A DNA stretch of 64,000 bases from Agromyces sp. Leaf222 (GTDB lineage Bacteria; Actinomycetota; Actinomycetes; Actinomycetales; Microbacteriaceae). Both the position numbers and the translations under genes were made by a program. The stretch lies in assembly GCF_001421565.1 (NCBI RefSeq), contig NZ_LMKQ01000001.1, positions 2,474,605 through 2,538,604 on the forward strand. The letters run 5' to 3'. Below the pieces are notes generated by a model. That model was not told where the DNA came from. It was given only the letters and a program-made list of their open reading frames with translations, and searched no databases. This document shows, in pieces, positions 44,390-54,478 of the stretch (the first letter of the stretch is position 1; the number at the start of each line of letters is the position of its first letter).

Positions 44390-46957
44390 TCAGCCCTTGA
44401 TGGCGATGTTCACGAGGCGGGGTGCGCGCACGATCACGTTCACGATCTCGCGGTCGCCGATGGTGCGGACGACCGCCGCCGACGCCCGTGCGAGGGCCTC
44501 GAGCTCGTCGCCCGAGATCTTCGGCGAGACCTCGATGCGGTCGCGCACCTTGCCGTTCACCTGCACGATCGCGGTGACCGACTCCTCGACGAGCAGCGCG
44601 GGGTCGGCCTTGCGCCACGGCACGAGGGCGACGGTCGGCTGGTAGCCGAGCCGCTCCCACATGTCTTCGGCGGTGTACGGCGCGAACAGGTCGAGGATCA
44701 TCGCCGTGACCTCGGCCGACTCGCGAACGGCGGCGTCGCCCGCCCCGGCACCGGAGTCGATCGTCTTGCGCGTGGCGTTGACGAGCTCCATGAGCCGGGC
44801 CACCACGACGTTGAACTTGAACGCCTCGACGAGCCCGGGCGCGTCGGCCAGCAGTCGGTGCGTGATGCGCCGCAGCGCTACGTCTCCCGTCTTCCACTCG
44901 ACGTCGGGGCTCGAGGTGACCTCGCCCGAGATACGCCACGCACGGGCGAGGAACTTCGCCGCACCGACCGGCGAGACATCCGCCCAGTCGATGTCGTCTT
45001 CGGGCGGGCCCGCGAACGCGAGCGTCACGCGGAGCGCGTCGGCGCCGTGCGCACCGAGCTCGCTCGCGAACTCGACCAGGTTGCCCTTCGACTTGCTCAT
45101 CTTGGTGCCGTCCATGATGACCATGCCCTGGTTCAGCAGCGAGGTGAACGGCTCGGTGAAGCTCAGGTACCCCTCGTCGAAGAGCACCTTCGTGATGAAG
45201 CGCGAGTAGAGCAGGTGCAGGATCGCGTGCTCGACACCGCCGACGTACTGGTCGACGGGCGCCCACTTCTCGGCCTCGGCCGGATCGAACGCCATGCCCT
45301 CGTCGGTCGGGTTGAGGTAGCGCAGGTAGTACCAGGAGCTGTCGACGAACGTGTCCATGGTGTCGGAGTCGCGACGCGCGGCTCCCCCGCAGTTCGGGCA
45401 CGAGACGTTGACCCACTCTTCGGCGGCGCCGAGCGGGCTCGAGCCCTTCGGCTTGAGGTCGAGGCCCGCGGCATCCGGAAGCCTGACCGGCAGGTCGCTG
45501 TCGGGAACGGGCACCTCGCCGCAGTCGGGGCAGTGGATGATCGGGATGGGCGTGCCCCAGTAGCGCTGGCGCGAGATGAGCCAGTCGCGGAGGCGGTAGT
45601 TCTTGGCCGCGCGGCCGAGACCGCGCTGCTCGAGCAGGTCGACGACCCGGCGGATCGCGTTCGACTTGGAGAGCCCGTCGAGCGGCCCGGAGTTGATGAG
45701 CCGGCCCTCGCCGGTCAGCGCCTCGCCCGTCTCGGCCGGGTTCAGCGGCGGCAGGTCGTCCGGCAGGTAGGGAACGCCGTTCTCATCGAGCGGGATCACG
45801 GGGATCACGCCCGTGACGGGCTGGTTCGTGTCGACGACGACGCGCACGGGCAGGTCGAAGGCGCGCGCGAAGTCGAGGTCGCGCTGGTCGTGCGCGGGCA
45901 CGGCCATGATCGCGCCGTGGCCGTAGTCGGCCAGCACGTAGTCGGCCGCCCAGATCGGCAGGCGCTCGCCGTTGACCGGGTTGATCGCGTGGCGCTCGAG
46001 GAACACGCCAGACTTGGGGCGGTCGGTCGAGAGGCGGTCGATGTCGCTCTCGGTGCGCACCGAGGCGAGGTAGCCCTCGAAGCGTGCCTTGACCTCGTCG
46101 GATGCCCCGGCGGCGAGCTCTGCGGCGAGCTCGGAGTCGGGCGCGACGACCATGAAGGTCGCGCCGAAGAGCGTGTCGGGTCGCGTCGTGAAGACGGGGA
46201 TGCGCTCCTCGCGGCCCTCGATCTCGAACTCGACGTCGGCGCCGGCCGAGCGGCCGATCCAGTTGCGCTGCATCGAGATGACCTTCGACGGCCATGCACC
46301 CTCGAGCTGGTTCAGATCGTCGAGCAGGCGGTCGGCGTAGTCGGTGACGCGGAAGTACCACTGCGTGAGGGCCTTCTTCGTGACCACGGCCCCGCAGCGC
46401 TCGCAGTGCCCGTCGATGACCTGCTCGTTCGCGAGCACCGTCTGGTCGTTGGGGCACCAGTTGACCTGTCCGGCCTTGCGGTAGGCGATGCCCTTCTCGT
46501 AGAGCTTCAGGAACAGCCACTGGTTCCAGCGGTAGTACTCGGGGTCGCTCGTGTGCAGTTCGCGCGACCAGTCGAACGACGGCGCGTACTGGCGGAACGA
46601 GCGCTTCTGCTGCTCGATGTTCTCGTAGGTCCAGGCACGGGGGTCGACGCCCCGCTTGATCGCGGCGTTCTCGGCGGGCAGGCCGAACGAGTCCCAGCCG
46701 ATCGGATGCAGCACGTCGAAGCCCTGGTGGCGCCAGTAGCGCGCGACGGTGTCGCCGTAGCCGAATGCCTCGGCGTGGCCCATGTGCAGGTCGCCGGAGG
46801 GGTACGGGAACATGTCGAGGATGTACTTGCGCGGCTTCGTGTCACCGGGGCGGCCCGCCGCGAACGGCTTCGCCTCGTCCCACACCGGAAGCCACTTCGC
46901 CTGGATGGCGGCGAAGTCGTATGCGCCGGGGTCGACCTGGTCGTGATCGTGTGCCAC
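44390..46957 (-). CDS. leuS: Leucine--tRNA ligase
   Basis: Class I synthetase charging tRNA-Leu. 855 residues. HIGH motif as HMGH in [24 protein letters not shown] as KMSKSKGN near residue 620, CP1 editing domain ([24 protein letters not shown] with the conserved Thr-rich site), zinc-type Cys pairs ([17 protein letters not shown]). The GTG at 46957 is chosen from the family N-terminus; an ATG 12 codons upstream is an alternative. A TAGGCT at 47032-47037 is a likely -10, giving a leader of about 70 nt. Confidence 0.96.
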   Translation of the reverse strand: MAHDHDQVDPGAYDFAAIQAKWLPVWDEAKPFAAGRPGDTKPRKYILDMFPYPSGDLHMGHAEAFGYGDTVARYWRHQGFDVLHPIGWDSFGLPAENAAIKRGVDPRAWTYENIEQQKRSFRQYAPSFDWSRELHTSDPEYYRWNQWLFLKLYEKGIAYRKAGQVNWCPNDQTVLANEQVIDGHCERCGAVVTKKALTQWYFRVTDYADRLLDDLNQLEGAWPSKVISMQRNWIGRSAGADVEFEIEGREERIPVFTTRPDTLFGATFMVVAPDSELAAELAAGASDEVKARFEGYLASVRTESDIDRLSTDRPKSGVFLERHAINPVNGERLPIWAADYVLADYGHGAIMAVPAHDQRDLDFARAFDLPVRVVVDTNQPVTGVIPVIPLDENGVPYLPDDLPPLNPAETGEALTGEGRLINSGPLDGLSKSNAIRRVVDLLEQRGLGRAAKNYRLRDWLISRQRYWGTPIPIIHCPDCGEVPVPDSDLPVRLPDAAGLDLKPKGSSPLGAAEEWVNVSCPNCGGAARRDSDTMDTFVDSSWYYLRYLNPTDEGMAFDPAEAEKWAPVDQYVGGVEHAILHLLYSRFITKVLFDEGYLSFTEPFTSLLNQGMVIMDGTKMSKSKGNLVEFASELGAHGADALRVTLAFAGPPEDDIDWADVSPVGAAKFLARAWRISGEVTSSPDVEWKTGDVALRRITHRLLADAPGLVEAFKFNVVVARLMELVNATRKTIDSGAGAGDAAVRESAEVTAMILDLFAPYTAEDMWERLGYQPTVALVPWRKADPALLVEESVTAIVQVNGKVRDRIEVSPKISGDELEALARASAAVVRTIGDREIVNVIVRAPRLVNIAIKG

Positions 46958-47031
46958 GTGACTCTCAATCGTGTCGATGCGGTTGGCCCGCACTGCTCAG
47001 GGCACGCCAGACGTCGACGCACCGAGCATCC

Positions 47032-47037
47032 AGCCTA
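47032..47037 (-). promoter_or_regulatory. -10 candidate of leuS
   Basis: TAGGCT just downstream of the pabB stop codon (47039-47041). It would give a leader of about 68 nt to the GTG start. Confidence 0.4.
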
Positions 47038-47038
47038 C

Positions 47039-48571
47039 TCACTCGGGCTGGGCGGTGGCCGCGCCGAGGACCGAGAGCAGTGCGCGGGCCTTGACGCGGG
47101 TCTCCTCGACCTCCTCGGAGGCGACGGAGAGCGCGGTGATGCCGCCGCCGGTGCCGATCGAGGCACCGGTCGGGCCGAGCACGATCGACCTGATGACCAT
47201 CGCGAGATCGAGGCTGCCGTCGACGGCGAGGTAGCCGAACGCACCGGAGTAGACGCCGCGCGGCCCGCCCTCGAGCTCGTGCAGGATCCGCATCGCGCTG
47301 TGCTTCGGCGCACCCGTCATCGAGCCGGCGGGGAACGCGGACCGCACGGCGTCGACGGCGGTGAGCGGATGCCGCAGGCGGGCGCGCACCGTCGAGACGA
47401 GCTGGTGCACGTGCGGGTACTCCTCGACCGCGAGCAGGCTCGGCACGCGCACGCTGCCGAGCTCGGCGATGCGCCCGAGGTCGTTGCGCATGAGGTCGAC
47501 GATCATGAGGTTCTCGGCGCGCTCCTTCTCGCTCTCGTGGAGCTCGCGCCGCAGGCGCCGGTCCTCGACGGGGTCGGCGTGCCGCGGGCGGGTGCCCTTC
47601 ATCGGCTTCGTCGATACGATGCCGTCGCGCGAGACGTGCAGGAACAGCTCGGGCGAGGCGCTGAGCAGCGCGTGCTCACCGAAGCGCAGGTAGCCGCCGT
47701 GGTGCGTCGGGCTCGACTCACGCAGGGCCAGGTAGGTGCGCGCCGGGTCGGGTGAGACGTCGACGTCGACGCGGTTCGTGAGGCACAGCTGGTAGGCGTC
47801 GCCGCGGCGGATCGCCTCCTGGCACTCGCCGATGAGGCGCGAATACGTCGCCGCGTCGTGGCGCCACCTCGCGACCGTGGCCGGCGACTCCGCCGGCGCC
47901 GTCGCCTGAGCCGTGCGAGCGGATGTCGGCGGCTCCGCCGGCACCGGGGGTGCGGATCCGGTGGGCCCGGCGCCCGCGACGGCACCCGCCCAGATCCCGG
48001 CGAGTTCGCGCGCCCAGACCTCGGATGCATGGTCGTCGTCGTCGCCGTCGTCATCATCGCGCTCGCGGCCGTCGAGCCACACGAGCGCCGCCGTGCGCGC
48101 CGCGTGGTCGAATACGACGGCGCGGTCGACCCAGAGGAACGCCGCGTCAGGCGTGGCAGTCTCGGCCGCAGGCACTCCGACCAGTTCGGCGCCCAGCTCG
48201 TAGCCGAACCAGCCGTACCAGCCGAGCGGGCCGGCCGGGCCGGCGGACGGATCGGACCCCTCGGTCTCCTCCGTGCGGTGCCCCGCGAGCCGTGCCTCGA
48301 GCGCGTCGAACACGTCGCCGACCCGGGCTGCCCGCGTCAGCGTCGGGCGGTCGGAGGCCGCAGGCCAGGCCGTCGTGATCGTGCCCGCCGCGACATCCGC
48401 CGTCAGGAGCTCGGTGCCCGCGTGCGCCGACGCGATCACGCTGAGGCCGCTCGTGGCGTCGGAGCCGCCGTCGAGCCACACGACGTGCGCGGCGTCGGCG
48501 TAGTGCGCGCGGAAGAGCAGGTGCGGATCGAGCCACCCGTCGAGCCGGCGGCTTCGGGTTCGGCGCGGCAT
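47039..48571 (-). CDS. pabB: Aminodeoxychorismate synthase component I (PabB type)
   Basis: Chorismate-utilising enzyme for 4-aminobenzoate and thus folate synthesis. 510 residues. The active site reads KPMKGTRPR: the Lys in place of Ala marks aminodeoxychorismate synthase rather than anthranilate synthase (PIAGT). FPAGSMTGAPK, DLMRNDLGRI and the closing GTGGGITALS are intact. A low-complexity insert rich in Asp (DDDDGDDDD near residue 170) and an Ala/Pro/Thr linker split the N-terminal from the catalytic domain. A TAGGCT -10, 6 nt before the ATG, overlaps the stop of cydC. Confidence 0.92.
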   Translation of the reverse strand: MPRRTRSRRLDGWLDPHLLFRAHYADAAHVVWLDGGSDATSGLSVIASAHAGTELLTADVAAGTITTAWPAASDRPTLTRAARVGDVFDALEARLAGHRTEETEGSDPSAGPAGPLGWYGWFGYELGAELVGVPAAETATPDAAFLWVDRAVVFDHAARTAALVWLDGRERDDDDGDDDDHASEVWARELAGIWAGAVAGAGPTGSAPPVPAEPPTSARTAQATAPAESPATVARWRHDAATYSRLIGECQEAIRRGDAYQLCLTNRVDVDVSPDPARTYLALRESSPTHHGGYLRFGEHALLSASPELFLHVSRDGIVSTKPMKGTRPRHADPVEDRRLRRELHESEKERAENLMIVDLMRNDLGRIAELGSVRVPSLLAVEEYPHVHQLVSTVRARLRHPLTAVDAVRSAFPAGSMTGAPKHSAMRILHELEGGPRGVYSGAFGYLAVDGSLDLAMVIRSIVLGPTGASIGTGGGITALSVASEEVEETRVKARALLSVLGAATAQPE

Positions 48572-48577
48572 CCGTTC

Positions 48578-48583
48578 AGCCTA
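48578..48583 (-). promoter_or_regulatory. -10 element of pabB overlapping cydC stop (leaderless)
   Basis: TAGGCT, 6 nt before the pabB ATG; its TAG is the cydC stop codon. Confidence 0.5.
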
Positions 48584-50326
48584 TGCGGTCATGCGGCCGT
48601 CGAGGCGTCCGTCGTCGATGCCGATGGTGCGGTCGACGAGGCGGTCGTCGACGGGTGCGTGCGAGATGACGAGCACCGTGCGGCCCGCGCTGCGAGCGGC
48701 CGTGACGAGGTCGTGCATGAGCGCGCCGGCCTGCGCGGCGTCGACGTTCGCGGTCGGCTCGTCGAGCACCAGCACGGGGAACCCGGCGAGCGTGGCCCGG
48801 GCGAGCGCGATGCGCTGCGCCTGTCCGCCCGAGACGAGCGATCCGCGCTCGCCGACGCGGGCGTCGAGCCCCCCGCGCGCCTCGACCCATTCGCGGAGTC
48901 CGACGCGGTCGAGGGCGTCGAGCAGCTCGTCGTCGGTCGCCGCGTCGCGTGCGAAGAGGAGGTTCTGCCGCACGGACTCGTCGAAGAGCCACGGCCGCTG
49001 CTCGACGAGTCCCACGATGCGGCGCAGCGCATCGGGGTCGAGCGCCGACGCCTCGACGCCGCCGAGCCGATACGAGCCGGCGTAGTCGAGGAACCGCACG
49101 AGCACGTGCGCGAGCGTGGTCTTGCCCGCCCCCGATGGCCCGCGCAACAGCGCGCACTCCCCCGGCGCGAGGTCGAGGTCGACGTGCACGAGCGCGGTCC
49201 CGGATGCCGCGGGCGGCGCATCGGAGCCCGTGACGCCACGCTCGGGGTCGCCGTCGAGCTCGCGCAGGGCCGGCCACGAGGCCTGCACCCCTCGCAGGCT
49301 GATCGCCGGAGGCGCCGCGCCCGATGGCGGATCGACCGGCGTCTCGGGCGGCACGGGAACCCCCGCGGGAACCTGCTGCGGCACGGCCGACTCGACGCGC
49401 GCGGCGCTCGTGCGCGCCTGGCGCCACGCGGTCGCCGCGAGCGGGATCGCCGCGGCGACCTCGGCGATGGCGAGCGGCACGAGCGCGAGCACGGCGAAGA
49501 CGGGTCCGCCGATGCGGCCGTCCTCGAGCAGCGGTGCGGCGGCCGCGAGGCTGCCCGCGACCGCGAAGCCGCCGATCGCCGTCATCGCGGCGGAAGCCGC
49601 TCCCGCCGCCATGACCCGGGACCGCGTCGCCCTGGCGAGCCGGTCGCCGAGCCGTTCGATGCGAGCCCGGCTGCCGTCTGCCGCGTCGAACGCCACGAGC
49701 ACGTCGACGGACTGCACGTGCTCGAGCACGGCCGCCTGGAGGTCGCCGCGGAGCGGGGCGAGCTCGCGCTGGGCGCGTGCCGAGGCGAACGACTGGGCCA
49801 GCAGGGTCAGCCCGATGCCGACCACGAGGCAGGCGAGCACGGCGAACGCCGAGGCGGGCGCGAGCAGGGCGACGCCGACGATCGCGGCGACGAGTACGAT
49901 CACGGCGCTCACGAGCGGCTGCACGACGCGCAACGGCACGTTCTGCAACTCGTCGACGTCGTCGACGAACCGGGCGAGCAGGTCGCCGCGTCGTGCGGTG
50001 GCGAGCCCGTCGGGCGCCACCGGCAGCATCCGCTCGAACACGCCGGTGCGGATCGCGGCGAGCTGCCGGAACGAGGCGTCGTGGCCCGTGAGCCGCTCGA
50101 GGTAGCGGAACACCGCGCGCCCGAGCGCGAAGGCGCGCACGCCGACCACGGCGACCGAGAGGTAGAGCACGGGCGGCTGTTCGGCCGCACGGGCGATGAG
50201 CCACGCGGAGCACGCGAGCAGCGCAATGGCCGAGAATCCCGAGGCGATGCCCGAGAGCACCGACGGCGCGAGCCTGGCCGCCGACGGGATCGCCGCGCGG
50301 AGCATGACGGAGCCGCGCTCAGACAT
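48581..50326 (-). CDS. cydC: Thiol/haem exporter ABC subunit CydC
   Basis: Second half of the heterodimeric CydDC exporter needed for cytochrome bd assembly. 581 residues: an N-terminal six-helix exporter domain, then ATPase with Walker A GPSGAGKTT, signature LVSGGQAQRIALARATLAG, Walker B PVLVLDEPTANVD and H-loop VLVISH. A Gly/Pro-rich linker joins them. The ATG at 50326 overlaps the cydD stop by 8 nt. Last gene of cydA-cydB-cydD-cydC. Confidence 0.93.
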   Translation of the reverse strand: MSERGSVMLRAAIPSAARLAPSVLSGIASGFSAIALLACSAWLIARAAEQPPVLYLSVAVVGVRAFALGRAVFRYLERLTGHDASFRQLAAIRTGVFERMLPVAPDGLATARRGDLLARFVDDVDELQNVPLRVVQPLVSAVIVLVAAIVGVALLAPASAFAVLACLVVGIGLTLLAQSFASARAQRELAPLRGDLQAAVLEHVQSVDVLVAFDAADGSRARIERLGDRLARATRSRVMAAGAASAAMTAIGGFAVAGSLAAAAPLLEDGRIGGPVFAVLALVPLAIAEVAAAIPLAATAWRQARTSAARVESAVPQQVPAGVPVPPETPVDPPSGAAPPAISLRGVQASWPALRELDGDPERGVTGSDAPPAASGTALVHVDLDLAPGECALLRGPSGAGKTTLAHVLVRFLDYAGSYRLGGVEASALDPDALRRIVGLVEQRPWLFDESVRQNLLFARDAATDDELLDALDRVGLREWVEARGGLDARVGERGSLVSGGQAQRIALARATLAGFPVLVLDEPTANVDAAQAGALMHDLVTAARSAGRTVLVISHAPVDDRLVDRTIGIDDGRLDGRMTA

Positions 50327-51959
50327 GCGCACCGGCCAGGTCGATCGTGCGGTCGGCCGTTCGGGCGAGCCCGGCGCGGTGCGTCGCGACGAGCACGACG
50401 TATCCCTCGTCGGCGATCTCGCGGAGGCCCTCGGCGATCGCGGCCTCGCGCGCGGCGTCCTGCGCCGAGGTCGGCTCGTCGAGCAGGATGATGCGCGCCT
50501 GCGTCGCGAGCGCCCGATGCAGCGCACGCGCGATCGCGACGCGCTGCGCCTGGCCGCCCGAGAGTCCGGTGCCGCCGGTGCCGACCGGGGCCGCGGGGTC
50601 GAGTCCGACGGCCGCGAGGCGCATCGCCCGCCGTGCGAGCTCGGGGGCGACGTGCTCGACCCCGAGGCGCACGTTCGACTCGACGGTGCCGGCGAAGAGC
50701 GTCGCACCCTGCGGCGCCCACGCGATCGACGGGCGGGCTGCTGCTCCAGGACGTCCGCCGTCGACGAGCACCTCGCCCCCGATCGGCACGAAGCCCAGCA
50801 GTCCCGCGAACAGGCTCGACTTGCCGACGCCGCTCGGCCCGGTGACCGCGACGACGTCGCCAGGGCGGGCCTCGAGATCCACGCCGTCGATCACGACCAC
50901 GCCGTCACGGCGAACGCTCGCGCCGACGAGCGAGACGCCGGCTGCGGCATCCGGAACCCGATGCCCGGCGACCGCCACCTCGACCTCGACCGGCGCGACC
51001 GCCGCGCGCTCGGCGGCGCTGAAGAGCTCGAACGCGTCATCGGAGGCCGCGACTCCCGCCGACGAGGCATGGAACGCCGCCCCGACATTTCGGACGGGCA
51101 GGAAGATGTCGGGCGCGAGGATCAGCACGAACAGGCCGGGCAGCAGGTCGATCTCGCCCCACACGAGCCGGAACCCGATCGAGACCGCGACGATCGCGAC
51201 CGACAGGCTCGCCGCGAACTCCAGCGTGAACCCCGACAGGAAGGTCACGCGCAGCACGGCCATCGTGCGCCGGCGGAAGTCGTCGGTGACCGCCCGGATG
51301 CGCTCGACCTGCCGCCGGGCGCGACCGAACACGATGAGCGTCGAGAGGCCCCCGGCGACCTCGAGGAACCCGTGCGAGAGGCTCGCGAGCGAGTCGTACT
51401 GGCGCCGCTGCACGCCCGCCGTCGCCATGCCGATCAGGGCCATGAACAGCGGGATGAGCGGCAGCACGATCACGAAGACGAGCCCAGACAGCGGGTCGGC
51501 CGCCCATGCCACCGCGATCAGGATCGGCGTGGACACCACCGTCAGCACGAGCTGCGGCAGGTACGAGCCGAAGTACGCGTCGAGCGCGTCGAGGCCAGGG
51601 CCGAGCAGGGTCGTCGAGCGGGCGCTCGGGAACCCGGGGATCCCGGCCGGCGCGGACTCGATCGACGCGAGCACGTCGCGACGCAGTTCCTGCTTCACCC
51701 GCATCGCGCCGGCCGAGCCGACGAGTTCCCACGACCACGCCGCCAGGGCGCGAACGGATGCCGCAGCCACGAGCAGCACGAGCAGGGGCCATGCCTGCGA
51801 CATCCGCTCGCCGTCGATGAGGCCCGCGACGAGTGACGCGAGGGCGTACGCGAGTCCGATGGTCGCGGCCGTCTGGAGCAGGGCGAGCGCGCCGCCGACG
51901 AGGAGGAACCGCCGGGCGGCGCGCGAACGCCGGACGAGTCGTGGATCGAGGGGTTTCAC
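50319..51959 (-). CDS. cydD: Thiol/haem exporter ABC subunit CydD
   Basis: First half of the CydDC exporter of cysteine or glutathione-type thiols and haem. 546 residues: six-helix membrane domain (ALALLQTAATIGLAYALASLV near the start; FLEVAGGLSTLIVFGRARRQVERI is the CydD-type loop) and ATPase (Walker A GPSGVGKSS, signature [18 protein letters not shown], Walker B RIILLDEPTSAQDAA). GTG at 51959, 2 nt after the cydB stop. Confidence 0.94.
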   Translation of the reverse strand: MKPLDPRLVRRSRAARRFLLVGGALALLQTAATIGLAYALASLVAGLIDGERMSQAWPLLVLLVAAASVRALAAWSWELVGSAGAMRVKQELRRDVLASIESAPAGIPGFPSARSTTLLGPGLDALDAYFGSYLPQLVLTVVSTPILIAVAWAADPLSGLVFVIVLPLIPLFMALIGMATAGVQRRQYDSLASLSHGFLEVAGGLSTLIVFGRARRQVERIRAVTDDFRRRTMAVLRVTFLSGFTLEFAASLSVAIVAVSIGFRLVWGEIDLLPGLFVLILAPDIFLPVRNVGAAFHASSAGVAASDDAFELFSAAERAAVAPVEVEVAVAGHRVPDAAAGVSLVGASVRRDGVVVIDGVDLEARPGDVVAVTGPSGVGKSSLFAGLLGFVPIGGEVLVDGGRPGAAARPSIAWAPQGATLFAGTVESNVRLGVEHVAPELARRAMRLAAVGLDPAAPVGTGGTGLSGGQAQRVAIARALHRALATQARIILLDEPTSAQDAAREAAIAEGLREIADEGYVVLVATHRAGLARTADRTIDLAGAHV

Positions 51960-51961
51960 GT

Positions 51962-52966
51962 TCAGTGCGCGGCAGCCTCGACGGAGGCCCGCGTGACGCG
52001 CTTGCGGAACACCCAGTACGTCCAGCCCTGGTAGAGCAGCACGATCGGCAACGTGAACACGGCGACCCACGTCATGACCGTCAGCGTGTACTCGGTGCTC
52101 GACGCGTTCTCGATCGTGAGGCTGTTGGCCGGGTCGTTCGAGGCGGGCATGACATCGGGGAACAGCGCCGAGAAGAGCGCGAGCACGGCCGTCGCGATGG
52201 TCACCGCGAGCAGCGTGAAGGCGATGCCCTCGGCGCCGCGGAGGTTCATGAGCCATCCGCCGATGAGGCAGAGCGCGGCGATCGCCGCGAAGACCCAGAA
52301 CCAGAACGTGCCGAAGGCGAGGCCGGTCCAGAGCAGGAAGGAGGCCGCGACGACGATCGTGATGAGGCCGGAGCGGGTCGCGAGGCGCTGGGCTCGCTCG
52401 CGCAGGTCTCCCTCGGTCTTCAGCGACGCGAACACCACGCCGTGGGTGAAGAAGAGCAGCAGGGTCGTGAGTCCGCCGAGCAGGGCGTACGGGTTCAGCA
52501 ACGTGAACAGGTTGCCCGTGAAGTTGTGGTCGGCGTCGAGCGGAACGCCCGCCACGATGTTCGCGAAGGCGACGCCCCAGAGCAGGGCGGGCACGGCCGA
52601 ACCGACGACGATCATGCCGTCGAACCACGACTTCCACCTCGAGTCGGGGCGCTTGTGCCGGTACTCGAACGAGACGCCGCGGGCGATGAGGGCGAGCAGG
52701 ATTAGCAGCAGCGCGAGGTAGAACCCGGAGAACAACGTGGCGTACCACTCGGGGAACGACGCGAACAGGGCGGCGCCCGCGACGATGACCCAGGTCTCGT
52801 TGAGGTCCCACACCGGGCCGATGGTGTTGATGAGCACGCGACGATCGGTGTCGTCCTTGCCGAGGAACGGCAGCGACATGCCGACGCCGAAGTCGAATCC
52901 GTCGAGCACGAAGTACCCCACGAAGAGGAACGCGACGATCCAGAACCAGAGTGTTGCGAGATCCAT
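51962..52966 (-). CDS. cydB: Cytochrome bd ubiquinol/menaquinol oxidase subunit II
   Basis: 334-residue membrane partner of CydA with about eight helices. The N-terminus DLATLWFWIVAFLFVGYFVLDGFDFGVGM is characteristic, including the DGFDFGVG loop; WDLNETWVIVAGAALFASFPEWYATLFSGFY follows. Ends with WTYWVFRKRV near the C-terminus. Begins 12 nt after cydA with GGAGG 7 nt before the ATG. Confidence 0.95.
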   Translation of the reverse strand: MDLATLWFWIVAFLFVGYFVLDGFDFGVGMSLPFLGKDDTDRRVLINTIGPVWDLNETWVIVAGAALFASFPEWYATLFSGFYLALLLILLALIARGVSFEYRHKRPDSRWKSWFDGMIVVGSAVPALLWGVAFANIVAGVPLDADHNFTGNLFTLLNPYALLGGLTTLLLFFTHGVVFASLKTEGDLRERAQRLATRSGLITIVVAASFLLWTGLAFGTFWFWVFAAIAALCLIGGWLMNLRGAEGIAFTLLAVTIATAVLALFSALFPDVMPASNDPANSLTIENASSTEYTLTVMTWVAVFTLPIVLLYQGWTYWVFRKRVTRASVEAAAH

Positions 52967-52978
52967 TCCAGTCGCCTC

Positions 52979-54391
52979 CTAGTACACCGTCGTCGCGGGT
53001 TCGATCTTGCCGGTCTCGGGGTCGGGGTCGCCCACCTCTGGCGGCCCCTTGCGGATCGCCTGGATGATGAGCCGCACCTCGACGACCGCGAGAATTCCGT
53101 AGATCAGGGTGAACGCGACGAGCGAGATGAGCACGTCGAGCCCGGTGACGTACGGCGAGACGCCCGACTCGGTCTTCATGAGGCTGAAGACGATCCACGG
53201 TTGCCGCCCCATCTCGGTGAAGACCCAGCCGACGCTCATCGCGAGCAGCGAGAGCGGGAAGCTCCAGATGGCGACCTTCCAGATCCATGCCTGCTTCGGC
53301 ATGCGACCCTTTCGAGTGACCCAGAGACCGACGACCGCGATCACGACGTGCAGCAGGCCGAGGCCGATCATCCAGCGGAACGCCCAGTACGTCACCCACA
53401 GGATCGGCGCGTAGTCGCCGGGGCCGAACTGCTCGGTGTACTGCGCCTGCAGGTCGTTGATGCCCTCGACGCAGCCGTCGAACGTATGGGTCGACAGGAA
53501 CGAGAGCAGGTACGGGATGCGGATCGAGAACAGCTCGCTCGAGCCGTCTGGAGTGCCGAGGGTGAAGATCGAGAACGACGCGTCGGCCCCGCAGACCGTG
53601 TCGAACGTCGCCTCGGCCGCGGCCATCTTCATGGGCTGCGTCGCGACCATCGCGAGGCTGAGCTGGTCGCCGAAGAGCGTCGTGAGCACCCCGGAGCCGA
53701 TCATGAGCCAAAGGCCGTACTTGAGCGCAGGCCGCATGGTCTCGAGGTTCCGGTTGCGGGCGAGGTGCCAGGCCGCGGCGCTGATGATGAGGCCGGCGGC
53801 GACCATGAAGCTCGCGGCGATCGTGTGCGGGAACGCGGCGAGCACGACACGGTTGGTGAGCAGCGCGCCGATGTCGACGAGTTCGGCGCGGCCGCCGTCG
53901 CCGCTCATCTCGTAGCCGACCGGGTTCTGCATGAACGCGTTGGCGGCGAGGATGAAGTACGCCGACAGGATGGTGCCGACCGCGGTCGCCCAGATCGTGG
54001 CGAGGTGGATGCCGCGGGGCAGCTTGTCCCAGCCGAAGATCCACAGGCCGATCATCGTCGCCTCGAAGAAGAAGGCGAGCAGGCCCTCCATCGCGAGCGG
54101 GGCGCCGAACACGTCGCCGACGAAACGTGAGTACTCCGACCAGTTCATGCCGAACTGGAACTCCTGCACGATGCCGGTGACGACGCCCATGGCGAAGTTG
54201 ATGAGGAAGATGTTGCCGAAGAACCGCGTGATGCGCAGGTACTCGGCCTTGCCGGTGCGGAACCACGCCGTCTGGAAGACGGCCGTGCTGGTAGCGAGGC
54301 CGATCGTGATCGGAACGAAGAGGAAGTGGTAGACGGTCGTGAGGCCGAACTGCCATCTGGCCAGCAGCAGCGGATCGAGCAGGTCGTTCAC
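52979..54391 (-). CDS. cydA: Cytochrome bd quinol oxidase subunit I
   Basis: Haem-bearing subunit that oxidises quinol and reduces O2; high affinity and proton-motive. 470 residues. The haem b595 ligand is His22 (TTVYHFLFVPI), the GRQPW motif is near residue 400 (EMGRQPWIVFSLMKT), and FGWDKLP and FEATMIGLWIFG are present. The quinol loop is short. The GTG at 54391 has AAAGGGG 7 nt upstream. First gene of cydABDC; divergent from blaI, with a dyad in the shared region. Confidence 0.96.
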   Translation of the reverse strand: MNDLLDPLLLARWQFGLTTVYHFLFVPITIGLATSTAVFQTAWFRTGKAEYLRITRFFGNIFLINFAMGVVTGIVQEFQFGMNWSEYSRFVGDVFGAPLAMEGLLAFFFEATMIGLWIFGWDKLPRGIHLATIWATAVGTILSAYFILAANAFMQNPVGYEMSGDGGRAELVDIGALLTNRVVLAAFPHTIAASFMVAAGLIISAAAWHLARNRNLETMRPALKYGLWLMIGSGVLTTLFGDQLSLAMVATQPMKMAAAEATFDTVCGADASFSIFTLGTPDGSSELFSIRIPYLLSFLSTHTFDGCVEGINDLQAQYTEQFGPGDYAPILWVTYWAFRWMIGLGLLHVVIAVVGLWVTRKGRMPKQAWIWKVAIWSFPLSLLAMSVGWVFTEMGRQPWIVFSLMKTESGVSPYVTGLDVLISLVAFTLIYGILAVVEVRLIIQAIRKGPPEVGDPDPETGKIEPATTVY

Positions 54392-54431
54392 GGAAGCCCC
54401 TTTCACGTGGTGGTGCCACGCCGAGTCGTTC

Positions 54432-54448
54432 TTCTACAGAGCGTAGAA
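54432..54448. promoter_or_regulatory. TTCTAC-N5-GTAGAA dyad between cydA and blaI (BlaI operator candidate)
   Basis: Perfect 6-bp arms in the TAC...GTA layout of BlaI/MecI/CopY operators. It overlaps the expected -35 of blaI (18 nt upstream of TAGTCT) and lies 41 nt upstream of the cydA GTG, so one bound repressor could act on both genes. Confidence 0.55.
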
Positions 54449-54466
54449 CATTCAGGCTCGCGGCGG

Positions 54467-54472
54467 TAGTCT
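54467..54472 (+). promoter_or_regulatory. -10 element of blaI (leaderless)
   Basis: TAGTCT, 6 nt before the ATG. Confidence 0.5.
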
Positions 54473-54478
54473 TGACGC

